A DNA stretch of 64,000 nucleotides from Flaccisagitta enflata (Eukaryota > Chaetognatha > Sagittoidea > Aphragmophora), in assembly GCA_965153355.1 (NCBI GenBank), contig OZ231126.1:97898001-97962000 (forward strand). The letters are read 5' to 3'. The position numbers and the translations under genes are program-made. Positions 45,301-64,000 of this stretch are shown here, one piece after another. The notes beneath the pieces are model-generated. The model worked only from the letters and a program-made list of their open reading frames with translations. It was not told the origin of the DNA and made no database searches. How positions within the stretch are numbered: the stretch's first letter is position 1; each line of letters begins with the position of its first letter.

Positions 45301-47604
45301 TATTCCCCCCCCCCTCCCCCCGCCGAATGCTCAACTTTATACACGCTTGTCTAAAGATGTGTTGCTCATTTACGGGTTTAGACGCATTATTAGAAAACGT
45401 TATTTGACAGTTTCTAAACTCAGGGCCTAGACGGGGGCTCTCCTACCTCACCCCCATACCGCGGCTAAGGGCGAAAACTATAAATAAATTCCAAATTGTA
45501 TTCCGCCCTTGACTTTCCTTCCCAAAGTCAAGATGAACTCTCTACACTGTAGCTTGCTCTGGCCGTTTGGTGGGATGGATAGACCCTAGACAGTGACGTA
45601 AATAACATCTTCTACAGTAGTCCGTCCAAACCTGCATGCATATACATGTATATGTAATGTATATGTAATATATATGTTATAAATATGTAATCATATCTTC
45701 CATATTTCACGTCACAGGCCAGGCAACGTGTTTGAACACTTCCGTAACGGCGGGCGCTGGACTTGACGCCCGGGGCTGGTGGTTTCAGGCTTGCACAGAG
45801 ATGGTCATGCCATTTTGCGCGACAGGGAAGGATGATTTCTTCCAACCCGCCCCTTGGGACTACGATGCCTTCGCCGCCAGTTGTTATTCCATTTGGGGCA
45901 TCAAACCGAGACCATTATGGGTTGAGAAGCAATATTGGGGCAAGAACATTTCCGCCGCTACGAACATTATATTCAGGTATTGCAAGAGCTTGTTTCTTGC
46001 GTTCTTCAGACCAAGTCCAATTTGCTCACTACGCTCTTCTCTCTTCTACTCAACTCAATTGTTTTCAGATGGCCGTCAGATGGTCAGCGGTACCCGTGAC
46101 CTGCTTAAGTACACGCTGTATTTTGTCCAAAACACTGTTTATAAGAACATCAGCCTCAGAATTCGTGAAAAAATAAAGAATATGCTTAGGCTCAGATTTC
46201 AGCATAATCGGGAAAAAAGTCGAAGTCTGTCTTCGACTTTTTGACATATTCGAGAGAAACAGGGTTTTCATTTTCTTATGCGGAAGTTCCGGCTCTCCTA
46301 GGGGCGAATGGGCCCTCCAATGAAATTGATAGGGTAAGTAAATTTGATAATTCTCTTTCATTTGGCGCCAAGCAGAATGCTCTACAACAGATATTTTTCG
46401 CGCTATGATTTTTTAAAGATTTATTTACGAAAAATTCGAATAGAATTTTTCTTTATTTTGTGTAGGATTAATAAAGGAGTGTATTTATGTTTACTTGAGC
46501 ATGCAAATACAAAAAAAGATGTTTACGAGCACAGCTGCTCATCTGTGAGGGCGTTTTTGAGCATTTTAGCTCATTCAGCTAACTTAGCTTGCTTTTTTTC
46601 TTTGATTTTAAACAGGATTAAAAAGATGTTTTGATTTAAGCATACAAATACAAGAAAGCATGTCAGTGAGCAAAGCTGGTTGTCTGGTTGAATTATTTTG
46701 AATATTTCAGCTCATCTAGCTCATTTGGCTCAGTCCTATTACTCTTTGATTTTTAGTACAACCAATGCAAACAATTGCTTTTGATTTGATCTGACAAATA
46801 AAAAAAAATCAGTGACTGAAGATAAAAGCATGGTGAAAAGTCACTAGTGCTTATGACTTTTTTCCTCACGGCGACAGCCGCCATTACTGGTATACTGTAT
46901 TCCAAGGTATGTTTTGATATAATTTAAGGAAACCATGACAAAAATGTGGTACAGAATCCTCCAACCCTGATTAGTCTACCTTAATCATTTACAATTATTG
47001 TATTTTATAACTTTCAAACAAAAAAAATTGAATCGACCAAGAATAAAACATATTTGTATCATTAAATATGAAAAGCTAGCAGCTATAAATCTATAATGAA
47101 GAATCTTCATTGCTACAAAAATAAGTACTTTAATGTTTGAGCTTGAAATTGTCCCAAAAAATAAGAACCCTGAGCCTCACTTCAAAATATTTGTTCTTAT
47201 AAAAAATACGACGTAGTTCTTAGGTTGAGGGAAGGAGCAGGGCAGCCGCCTTAAAAGGGATCGATGACCTATGCTTTAACACATATGGGGAATTTTCTTC
47301 TCCTTCTCTATCCCTCCCTCCCTAACTCTTGAGCGGGATGAGGAAAAAAATTCTTCTTTGATTGAAAAGTGTGGCTAAAAACGTTCATTTGCCTTCTCTG
47401 ATCCATTTCAGCAACGGTGATCTGGATCCATGGGCCGGAGGTGGCGTGCAAGAGGCGCCTCACGAACACATTTTGGTGTTAAAAATCAAGGAAGGCGCTC
47501 ATCACTTGGATTTGCGGTTTGCCAACTCCAAGGACCCTCCTTCGGTGGTTCACGCCAGGAAAATTGAAAGACAATACATTCATCGGTTCCTCAAGCACCA
47601 CTGA
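39398..47604 (+). CDS. PRCP: Lysosomal Pro-X carboxypeptidase-like serine protease (family S28)
   Basis: S28 enzymes remove C-terminal residues after proline (e.g. from angiotensins) in lysosomes or outside the cell. Exons 39398-39937, 40359-40470, 41457-41663, 41777-42025, 45718-45976 and 47412-47604 join in phase to 519 residues. The ATG at 39398 begins a hydrophobic signal peptide (ALVTILFYLATASPLTTALA). Conserved blocks in order: YATRWHNATLDHFNF, FLYTGNEGDIEWFARNTGF, VEHRYYGLSLPFG, FGGSYGGMLAAWMRMKFP, SAPIWQF, AMVDYPYPANF, WFQACTEMVMPF and SNGDLDPWAGGG. The catalytic triad is complete: S211 in GGSYGG, D461 in LDPW and H486 in EGAHHLDLR, with the same 25-residue D-to-H spacing as human PRCP. 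DPP7/DPP2 is the alternative, but TGNEGDI..W and the C-terminal motifs fit PRCP better. Intron 4 (3.7 kb) is mostly nested repeats. Confidence 0.95.
40482..41316 (+). mobile_element. GTCGAAG-hairpin element, copy 1 (PRCP intron 2)
   Basis: One end is CGGGAAAAAAGTCGAAGTC followed by AGTCTTCGACTTTTT (hairpin). The other end is ACTTTTTTCATCACGG then the hairpin GGCGACAGTCGCC. The middle carries ~145-bp tandem repeats (landmark CTGCTCATCTGTGAGGGTG at 40808 and 40958). Related copies are at 46207-46890 and, reversed, 54187-55013. Confidence 0.75.
43152..44526 (+). repeat. 19-bp minisatellite, about 72 units
   Basis: Unit CATCATCTTCAACTACTGT, with blocks of TTCAGCTACTG, TTCGACTACTG, TTCAACAACTG and finally homogeneous TTCAACTACTG units. 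One unit is shortened near 43520. The long reading frames are a property of the unit and not called as genes. Confidence 0.97.
44752..45166 (+). mobile_element. HINE-like element, AAGTCATTTT subfamily, expanded core
   Basis: Hairpin AGTCGCGTGCACGCGACT, GTCCGTCGGTCC repeats, then about 20 ATTTTAAGTC units. It ends GCACGCGACTTATAGGTGT and TGGCCTTGTT. The 5' AGTCGCGTGC and 3' GCACGCGACT are exact complements. Confidence 0.8.
45167..45258 (+). other. Twin-hairpin segment (second copy)
   Basis: GTCGCGTTTACGCGAC hairpin, then CTTCAATAATTGCAGTCCCC with partner GGGGATTGCAATGTTGAAG. Paired positions differ from 20393-20482 in a compensated way. Confidence 0.6.
46207..46890 (+). mobile_element. GTCGAAG-hairpin element, copy 2 (PRCP intron 5)
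   Basis: CGGGAAAAAAGTCGAAGTC with CTTCGACTTTTT at one end and CCTCACGGCGACAGCCGCC at the other. The internal CTGCTCATCTGTGAGGG repeat is present. Confidence 0.72.
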
Positions 47605-48177
47605 AAACAATTTGTGCTCCTTGGTGGAGTTTGAGTATACTCGATAACTGACCAAATTTTGAATCTTTTCATTCCTCTGGTATGCATGCGTTTTACATTG
47701 TTAAACTTTGTGTGAATTGTTTGATCTGCCCTCATTAATGTTTTTGTTTGCGACGGAATATCATAGTAGTTTCATTCCTGTATAGATTGCGCGATTCATG
47801 AACCTCTTTACATTTGCATTGTTATTTCGCTCTTAAAGCACGTCGTCTTTTGCGATGTAGTTTTCATTTCCTGTGACAATGCCAGTGTTTTTGATGTTCC
47901 AGGCTTCATTATCAGGTTTTCTGGCTCAGTTAAATCTGGTTGTTATAGGTTAAGTCGGACAACTTCCAGTAAGTTACAGGGTGTACGCTTTCATTTGAAT
48001 GATTAAGAATCGACATAGCTTTTCTTCCAGAAAAGGTAATCGATTTCTGAAAAAAGATCTGAATAATCTTGAAGTGCAGTTTTTTTATGTCAACATTTCT
48101 TTGTATTTGCGTTTTTTGGCTTGGGAGCTATGGTAGTTTAAAGTAAACAACTTTATCCGGTAAACTACACTTTTTTC
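47605..48177. other. PRCP 3' flank
   Basis: About 570 bp of unique-looking sequence after the PRCP stop, presumably including its 3' UTR. No canonical AATAAA was seen in it. Confidence 0.4.
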
Positions 48178-48790
48178 TTTTTATAAGCACGCACCTTTTT
48201 TGGCTGAGGCTGAGTGTGCTTAGCAAAATTTTATTTTTGAGGCTAAAATGTGCTTAAATGCGCGCTTATCATTTATTGGTATGTAATTATTCTATTCAGT
48301 ATAGAACAAAGTAGACAGTAGGGTATAGAAAACAGTATAGCATTAAGTATTGTATAGTTAAAGATGAAGTATAGTATAAAATGTTGTAATGAATATATAT
48401 TTTTGAAGAAATATACAGTATTTTTATCTGACATTGTCCTAGCTTCATATCAACCATGGGATAAAACTAATATCTTGATTTAATATAAATTTTCTTTAGA
48501 TTTTAGTTTTATTTTATATCATGATATATTATTCTTTTTTGGTGGTCCTTAACAATATGTGACAGGAATGAATTTTTAGCAACGATAGTATTTAAGAAGT
48601 AATATTTCTTAATGTTACAGTAGGATGGGAGCAATGACGACCTAGACTGGAGGATAGATTTTAGGTACTTTTTAATTTTTCCAAAATTAAAAATCTCAGC
48701 CTGGTGCATGCTTAGCAATGTGCTTAAATTTCCTCAATATCTGAGGCTGGGCGTGCTTATAAACGAGGTGCTTATAAAAAGAAAAAAGTG
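48178..48790. mobile_element. Foldback element with TATAAGCACG ends
   Basis: TTTTTATAAGCACGCACC at the left and GGGCGTGCTTATAAACGAGG at the right, with a GGCTGAGGCTGAGTGTGCTTAG landmark (split here as GGCTGAGGCT and GAGTGTGCTTAG). Same family as 5355-6090. Confidence 0.5.
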
Positions 48791-49727
48791 TAACCATGGT
48801 AAAGAAAAAAAAGAACAACTTCTTTTACTACTTTCTGTTTCACTATGGGCCTGCACTACAGAAAATCCATGACTGTTTAAAAGCTCTGCAAAAAAATCTT
48901 CAAAATGCGACGTTGCTGGATGTTGAATCTTCATTCATTCAGAAATGGCAAAGGGTTAAAGAAAAAAATCACTAATTGAAAAAAATGCGCATTTCAATTT
49001 TTTCCAGTAAGAAATTTTTTTCTTTTTGTTTTTGTCAATCACGTAAGTCAGGATTGTTCAAGCTATTTGATACCCATTAGCACATTAAAGAACTATGAAT
49101 TTTCTTTAAATTGGGGCCAAGAACAATTTTCTTACTCGTTCAATTTCTACGTTGCAATAAAAGAACCCAATGAAAATCAGGTAGTACTGAATTACCAAAT
49201 TCTTGACCACCTGTCTTCATTCTTCTGCCATTTCTAAACAGGTAGAGGTAGGACAACCAGCAAGGTCTCATTTGAAAGATCTTTCACAGAGCTTCAAAAT
49301 AAACATAGATTTTGCTGTATTTTCCCCATTGCTTCGATGTGAAACACTACCAAACAAGTAGTCTGCTTTTTTTTGTCATAGTTATCCTGATTAAAGATGC
49401 AGGCTGGATATGGTCGTTTTCTTCAAACTTGCATGGTGGGCATATATAATAGCGAAGGTACAAAAAATTGGTGACCTAAAAAAACTGCACTTCAAGATCT
49501 ATTCAGATCTTTTTTCAAGATCTTTTCAGATCTTTTTTCAGAACTGGATTAGCTTTTCTAGGAGAAAAGCTATGTCGATTCTTAATCGGCCAAAAGAAAG
49601 CGTACACCCTGTACATATCATATTTTTTTTTCAGTCGATCATTTTCAATCAATTCCTCTGAATTAAACTGCAATAAAAAGATCATTTATTCGTCGCCCTC
49701 TTCAAGAATTTTTGAAAACAGCTCATC

Positions 49728-59588
<9,861 letters not shown>

Positions 59589-59624
59589 AATCGCAAATGA
59601 ATTTGATCATTAATTTCAAACAAA

Positions 59625-59630
59625 AATAAA
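59625..59630 (+). terminator. Poly(A) signal of the alpha-tubulin gene
   Basis: AATAAA 36 nt after the TAA stop, a usual distance for a short 3' UTR. Confidence 0.6.
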
Positions 59631-59750
59631 GAAAGGGATTAGCAGACTAGCCCTTATTGTATGTTACTATCTACAAATTTGCAAAGCTTCAAACGTGCCA
59701 ATATTTATTTGCTCACACGCAAAACATGCTTTGTCAGAGAATAGAGTAAT

Positions 59751-60352
59751 TTCAGCACACATCAGTCGAACCATAAAACCCCCAAAAAATAGATTTTGCT
59801 ATTTTTTGGTGTAAAGGTAGGTCTTGGGAAGTCATTCACATACAGTAGATGTCGTCTAGACTTGAAAATACGGGGGAGCTCATAACCCTTTACGACTTAC
59901 TTTAGAAAATAAACTTTAAGTATAAAACTTTAGGTTCAATCACTTTTATGGCAGGATTTCAGCTTCATCTATTTGTTTAAATTGCAAAACCAACCTGGGA
60001 TTCAAACCTGGAACTTTTAAAGAATTTAACTGATCAATACAAACCTGAAGGCAAGTGAGTTAACCAGTAGACCAATTCCAGCAATTGTTTGAGAGCAGCG
60101 AATTTGATTTAGTATATTCAAGAGGATTTTCTATTCACAGAGCTGCCATACCCCATCGTCAACCTTTTAGAACATAAGCATTATACACACACAGTTTCAT
60201 TTCATTTGCACAAATGGTAGTTAGGATAAGAGGGCCCCCGTATTTCCAAGTATAGACGACATCTACTGTATCCAAAAATTTTTAATCTTTACACCTAAAA
60301 TTATAAAAGTCTATACTTTGGGGTTTTATGATATGACTGATCTGTGCTGAAA
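59751..60352. mobile_element. Foldback element carrying a nested CAGTAGA-ended MITE
   Basis: Outer ends TTCAGCACACATCAGTC and GACTGATCTGTGCTGAA are complementary; CCATAAAACCCC / GGGGTTTTATG follow. The inner element 59843-60268 has ends CAGTAGATGTCGTCTAGACT and ATAGACGACATCTACTG with TA on both sides. The inner element in turn holds a tRNA-like segment. Confidence 0.75.
59990..60083 (-). other. tRNA-like segment (pol III A and B boxes), probably pseudo or SINE-derived
   Basis: On the reverse strand TGGTCTACTGG fits the A-box consensus and GGTTTGAATCC fits the B box with one change, 55 nt apart. The T-arm stem is not well paired and no clean acceptor stem or anticodon arm can be drawn, so this is not called a functional tRNA. 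Confidence 0.35.
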
Positions 60353-60370
60353 TTACCCAATATGAATGAT

Positions 60371-61080
60371 CTACGAGGAATCTTCAACAACAATAACAAC
60401 AACAATATATTGGCGTTTTAGTCAACATTCCATTTTTTTTATCTCGACTTTGAACTTTTTCATGAAAACAATTTGTTCAATCGGGGATTTTTCTATCGGC
60501 TTTGTATCAAAGCTAGCGTCACTTTTATTGTTTTTCGCACAAAAATAAGTCTGAAGAGAATCTCTGGTTTTCGTGATAGTGTATTTTTATCGCGTAAAAA
60601 GAATCTCGGGGGCAAAAACCTAACCGAATGTGATTATATTTTCGTAACAGTGAATAAAAAACAAGAAAATGCCGAAAGATGTACGTGTATTATGTCGGAA
60701 TTTGTAAGGGTGTATTTGGCCGCTTTGTTTGTGGCCTTGTAAAGTGTGCCTTGATGTCGTTTTCGTTCCTGGTCATCACAATCCTGAACGAATTCTTCCT
60801 CTCGGGCCACTTTTTGGCCAACGAACATGAGCGTATCTGTTCATTTCGAGAAAAATAATTTTCGCTTTTGCGATTTGATTTTGACGTCATCTTTGATTTG
60901 TCAACCGTCATCCTCGTTTTATTGCATTTTTAGCTTTGCCTTTTAGTGATCAAGATGTATGTTTAATGTCGTAGGTTATTTTCGTTCAAAACAAAAGCTG
61001 AGATTTTTAATAAGATGAGATTTTGAACCTCTCCTATCTAATTCACAGGTATTTTTCAGTCTAATCAGGGTTGACATTAC
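60371..61080. other. Tubulin-POP1 spacer
   Basis: About 700 bp without recognised repeats. Short reading frames here show no family resemblance. It may include distal regulatory sequence of POP1. Confidence 0.4.
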
Positions 61081-61084
61081 TGGC

Positions 61085-61500
61085 TTTTCTTTTTATAAGA
61101 TCACTGTTTATAAGAACATCAGCCTTATATTTAGCCCAAAAAAAAAAACATCTTAAGAACATGCTGAGCCTTAGATTTAAAGATTTGAAGATAAGAAAAA
61201 TATTTTTTAAAAAACTGGAAAAATTAGATGAAAAACCTTTAATGATTAATATTTTGATATTTTGATAATGATTTTCATTATTCATCAAATATTAATCTTA
61301 CATTTCTTTGCATATGATAAAAATGTTTTTTTTTTACAATTGCTTAAGATATACCGTTATAGTAATATAAATATATAATTTTTAAGAAATTATCCTATTT
61401 GAAAATAAGAACATGTTAAGAACGCTTGAGCCTTAAAACAGTGCTAGAAATAAAAACGCTGAGGCTCATTACATAAATCCATGTTCTTATAAACTGAAAA
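61085..61500. mobile_element. Foldback element with TATAAGAACAT ends upstream of POP1
   Basis: TTTATAAGAACATCAGCCT at the left and GTTCTTATAAACTG at the right with GCTGAGGCTCATTAC near it. Related TAAGAACAT/AGCCTCA sequences occur at 3935 and 46140. It ends about 45 bp before the POP1 ATG. Confidence 0.45.
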
Positions 61501-61545
61501 GCGTGTGTTTGTCTGTGATCTAAAAACAATCGATAAAACTCGACA

Positions 61546-64000
61546 ATGAGTGATACGGTTTCAATAAACACCCTGGAATTTGCGGGTGCGCGCGCCCAAG
61601 AAATCGCGTGCATGGAGCAAGTTTTGACGATGGGAAATCGCGATCGAGCTCAGCGCGTCTTTCAACGTCTGCCACGTCACATGAGGCGGCGTCAAATGTC
61701 GCACAATGTCAAGAGATTGCCCAGGAATATGCGGGATCAAGCGAGGTACTAGGCGCGCCTGTTCAACTGGTTCAACCTAAGCTATCTACCCTCTTTTTCT
61801 TCTATGGACCGAGCGAATTGTATTTAGGTTTCCTTTGTAATAGTGATTTCTGGGAGATGTTACTTGTTGCATCCATTCAATACTATAGTCTTTGAATTAA
61901 CAAGGCCGGATACACGGCTACCCCCATCGCGTGCGGGTGGGCAGGGGCCTTAATTTAGGTCAGTGGAATATTTGGGCAGGAGCAGTATGGCCAAAAGCTC
62001 CCTTAACGCCGAAAACGTAAAGTTTGACAGACGGAAGGACGGACGGACGGACCGACGGACCGACGGACCGACGGACCGACAAAACGGGGTGTAGTCGCGT
62101 AGCACGCGACTAAAAAGCTGGATGCAGAAAATAACTATTACCCTATTTATCTGATATCTCACGCTGCTCATGCCCTCTTTAAATTCCTCATCTGTCTCAG
62201 GTCCGAAATGGAATCTCAAGGTTTATCCAAGACAGACGGCGCGCCCAAGCGCCCGTCCCGTTTCTACCGTCGTCGCCCGCGCCGTTTGGAGGAAGCCTAC
62301 GCAAAGCGTCAGAAACGCGTGCGTTGGTTGGAGACGCACATTTGGTACGCTAAGCGATTCCACATGGTCGAAAAATGGGGTTACCGACTGGCCGATCGAC
62401 CGACGGACAAAGGCGTGCGGGCGGCTTACCGCTACGCCAGTCGATACGCCAGTTTGACGGATTTGTCGTATTACCAACATTTGGAAATCAAAGGAGAAAA
62501 ACAACAAATCACTCGTTTGTTCCATAGACTCGGGCAGGCGAATGTAGGATCGCGAATCGGCGCCGGTCGTTTTGTGACCGGAGCTATGAGAGGGAGAACT
62601 ATTTTGTTCGAACCAGATGTAGTAAATGACGACGACGACGACAAAACTGATCGAGGAGACTCTACGTCGGAGAAGGGGAGAGTTATGTGCGACGTCGCCT
62701 TTCTCTGGCGACCAACGCCTTCCGTAGATGAGGATTCGTCAATCAACGGCGACTCTCCAAACTCAAACTCTACAACGACGCGGACGCTGTGGATTTGGGT
62801 TCATCCTCTCTCGCTGACACGTTTGTTTTCGATTTTACAAGCGGAAAACGCGCGTTTGGCCCTCGGCTGCACCATCATCGACATCTCGGGTCAAATCGTC
62901 CGATTCCGCGTTTTTGGTCCGCGGTCTATCGATGTTCTGAATGCCGCGCTAAAGACAGTGACTGACGTTGATGTTGGGAAACCCGGCGAGAACGCCGCTG
63001 CTACTCCTTTCTCACATCCGCCGCTCCACCAAAAACTCGCCTCGCAAAAGATCGCCAAAATTGACGAAAAATACTCAACCTGGTTTAGAGATTCTCTCGA
63101 CGCTTCGCCATCCGCTCGAGAAGTTCATCAACTGCAATCCCGACGCTGGTCTTCGTTACCGTTTCTCGTCGGATCGCCTCACGAACTGCCGAGGGACGTG
63201 GTCATGGGGTTAACGGTCGAAGATCCGCGACTCTCTCGTCCTTGCCGCAAGACGATTCCTAAACCACAATTGGTTGAGGAGGAAATGGAAGACGTGATTT
63301 CATACGACGCCCATCTCGCCGACTCTCCCTTGTGGCGACCGGATGTAAGGCGTCAGGTGAAAGATCGCAAACTGACCATCGCCGACATGTACATCTTACG
63401 GAGCTCGAATATGGTACCCGGTACGCCCTTACAGCTTGGCAAATATACCTCTCACTTGCCCATTATCATCTGCCAATATCCCGGCGGTAAAGGCGCTGGT
63501 GGCGGATCGTCTGTCGGGAGTGACCAACCATCGTGTTGGGCGTCGGGCATCGACCTCTTTCTTCCGGAAAGTTGGGGCAAGGATTTTTGGCTGTCGTTGG
63601 TTTACAACGGCGGTCGGGCCGGTGGTCTTCAAGAAGTGGCGGCGGTGGATTTCGAAAACGCTCGATTGACGTTTCCGCGGTTCTTTCCCGATAGCGTCGA
63701 TGGCGAAAGCGAAGCCAAAATCGCTCAGGTCGCGGCGGTGGAATCGTATTTCGCCAGACCCATCGCCAAACGCGTCAATTTTCTCAATATGGGAACTCTC
63801 TTTCCATTTCGATCGCCCTGGAAGGCCCTCGTTAAGGAGTGGCGTGAAGAAATCGATGAAGATCGAGACTCTAACACCAGCGAAGACGGCGGTGCATTCC
63901 AGGTGCTACGGGATGGCGCGGTTCTCAAGAACCTCGACGCTGCGATTCGCAACCACCCTGGTCAGGAGTCTCTGCACGCTCTTGAGTCTCTTTTGCCTCG
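61546..64000 (+). CDS. POP1: Ribonuclease P/MRP protein subunit POP1 (5' part, cut by window end)
   Basis: Largest protein of RNase P and RNase MRP, holding the RNA in shape for tRNA 5' processing and rRNA processing. Exon 1 is 61546-61745. Exon 2 starts at 62201 and stays open to the window edge (1800 nt); together they give 666 residues. The N-terminal POP1 domain shows FAGARAQEIACMEQVL, RLPRHMRRRQMSHNVKRLPR, then ETHIWYAKRFHMVEKWGYRL and LSYYQHLEIKGE. Later blocks are LWIWVHPLS, VVMGLTVEDPRL and MYILRSSNMVPGTPLQLG (POPLD region), then WASGIDLFLPESWGKDFWL, GGRAGGLQE and PIAKRVNFLNMGTLFPF. An Asp run and other acidic inserts interrupt the first domain. The C-terminal part lies beyond 64000. 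Intron 1 (455 bp) contains a HINE-like element. Confidence 0.96.
61899..62111 (-). mobile_element. HINE-like element (POP1 intron 1)
   Basis: Complete reverse-strand copy: AACAAGGCCGGATACACGGC, CATCGCGTGCGGGTGGGC, CATTTGGGCAGGAGCAG-like core (ATTTGGGCAGGAGCAG), GACGGACCGACGGACC repeats, and the hairpin AGTCGCGTAGCACGCGACT followed by AAAAA. It ends 89 bp before the exon 2 acceptor. Confidence 0.83.

Larger units (their letters stand above)
42091..45349. mobile_element. hAT-like element, copy C, expanded by nested insertions (PRCP intron 4)
   Basis: Ends CAGGGGTGTATATAATTGAG and CTCAACTTTATACACGCTTG. A perfect, non-trivial 8-bp target duplication TCTAAAGA lies at 42083-42090 and 45350-45357. 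Homology to copies A and B covers only about 42091-42255 and 45259-45349. The 3 kb between is the second composite minisatellite element plus a HINE-like element. Confidence 0.82.

Noticed and set aside
60473-60742. 89-codon frame upstream of POP1
   Set aside because: No family resemblance, AT-rich composition, no splice partner; may be spacer.

Overview
This is a eukaryotic nuclear window: genes are split by introns with GT-AG borders (often GTGAGT donors), and intron phases rejoin exactly. Seven protein-coding genes, all on the + strand, can be rebuilt exon by exon: DBR1 (lariat debranching enzyme), a ceramide synthase, an ANKS6-like ankyrin/SAM protein, a reticulon, a PRCP-like S28 serine carboxypeptidase, an alpha-tubulin, and the first part of POP1 (RNase P/MRP subunit, cut by the window end). 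The combination (ANKS6, homeodomain-like ceramide synthase, PRCP, reticulon) points to an animal, most likely an invertebrate, or a close unicellular holozoan. ANKS6 suggests a ciliated organism. I cannot name the species.

Layout: 1-1830 repeats; 1831-9854 DBR1 (8 exons); 11261-12989 ceramide synthase (2 exons); 13.0-21.9 kb a gene desert with a 1.1-kb CT microsatellite, several MITEs and a 19-bp minisatellite; 21958-30005 ANKS6 (5 exons); 30.0-32.5 kb repeats; 32489-38422 reticulon (5 exons, the first inferred); 39398-47604 PRCP (6 exons); 49728-59588 alpha-tubulin (8 exons, 451 residues); 61546-64000 POP1 (two exons seen, open at the right edge). The genes do not form a pathway. They are housekeeping or cell-biology genes in series: RNA processing, lipid synthesis, cilium, ER shape, lysosome, cytoskeleton.

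Most non-coding DNA is recognisable non-autonomous mobile DNA, often nested two or three deep: (i) a dispersed ~130-510 bp family with a terminal hairpin, a matching arm at the other end and a GTCC-rich microsatellite core, resembling Helentron-associated elements (HINE/DINE-1 type); (ii) hAT-like elements with CAGGGG or TAGGG ends and 8-bp target duplications; (iii) several foldback/MITE families flanked by TA; (iv) larger elements with ~145-166 bp tandem repeats, two of them followed by a short minisatellite. No transposase or Rep/helicase gene was seen.

The most interesting signal is family (i). It has at least thirteen copies or fragments in 64 kb, and the stem sequence differs between subfamilies while all three paired segments change together. 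A fortuitous empty site inside a foldback element gives its exact ends.
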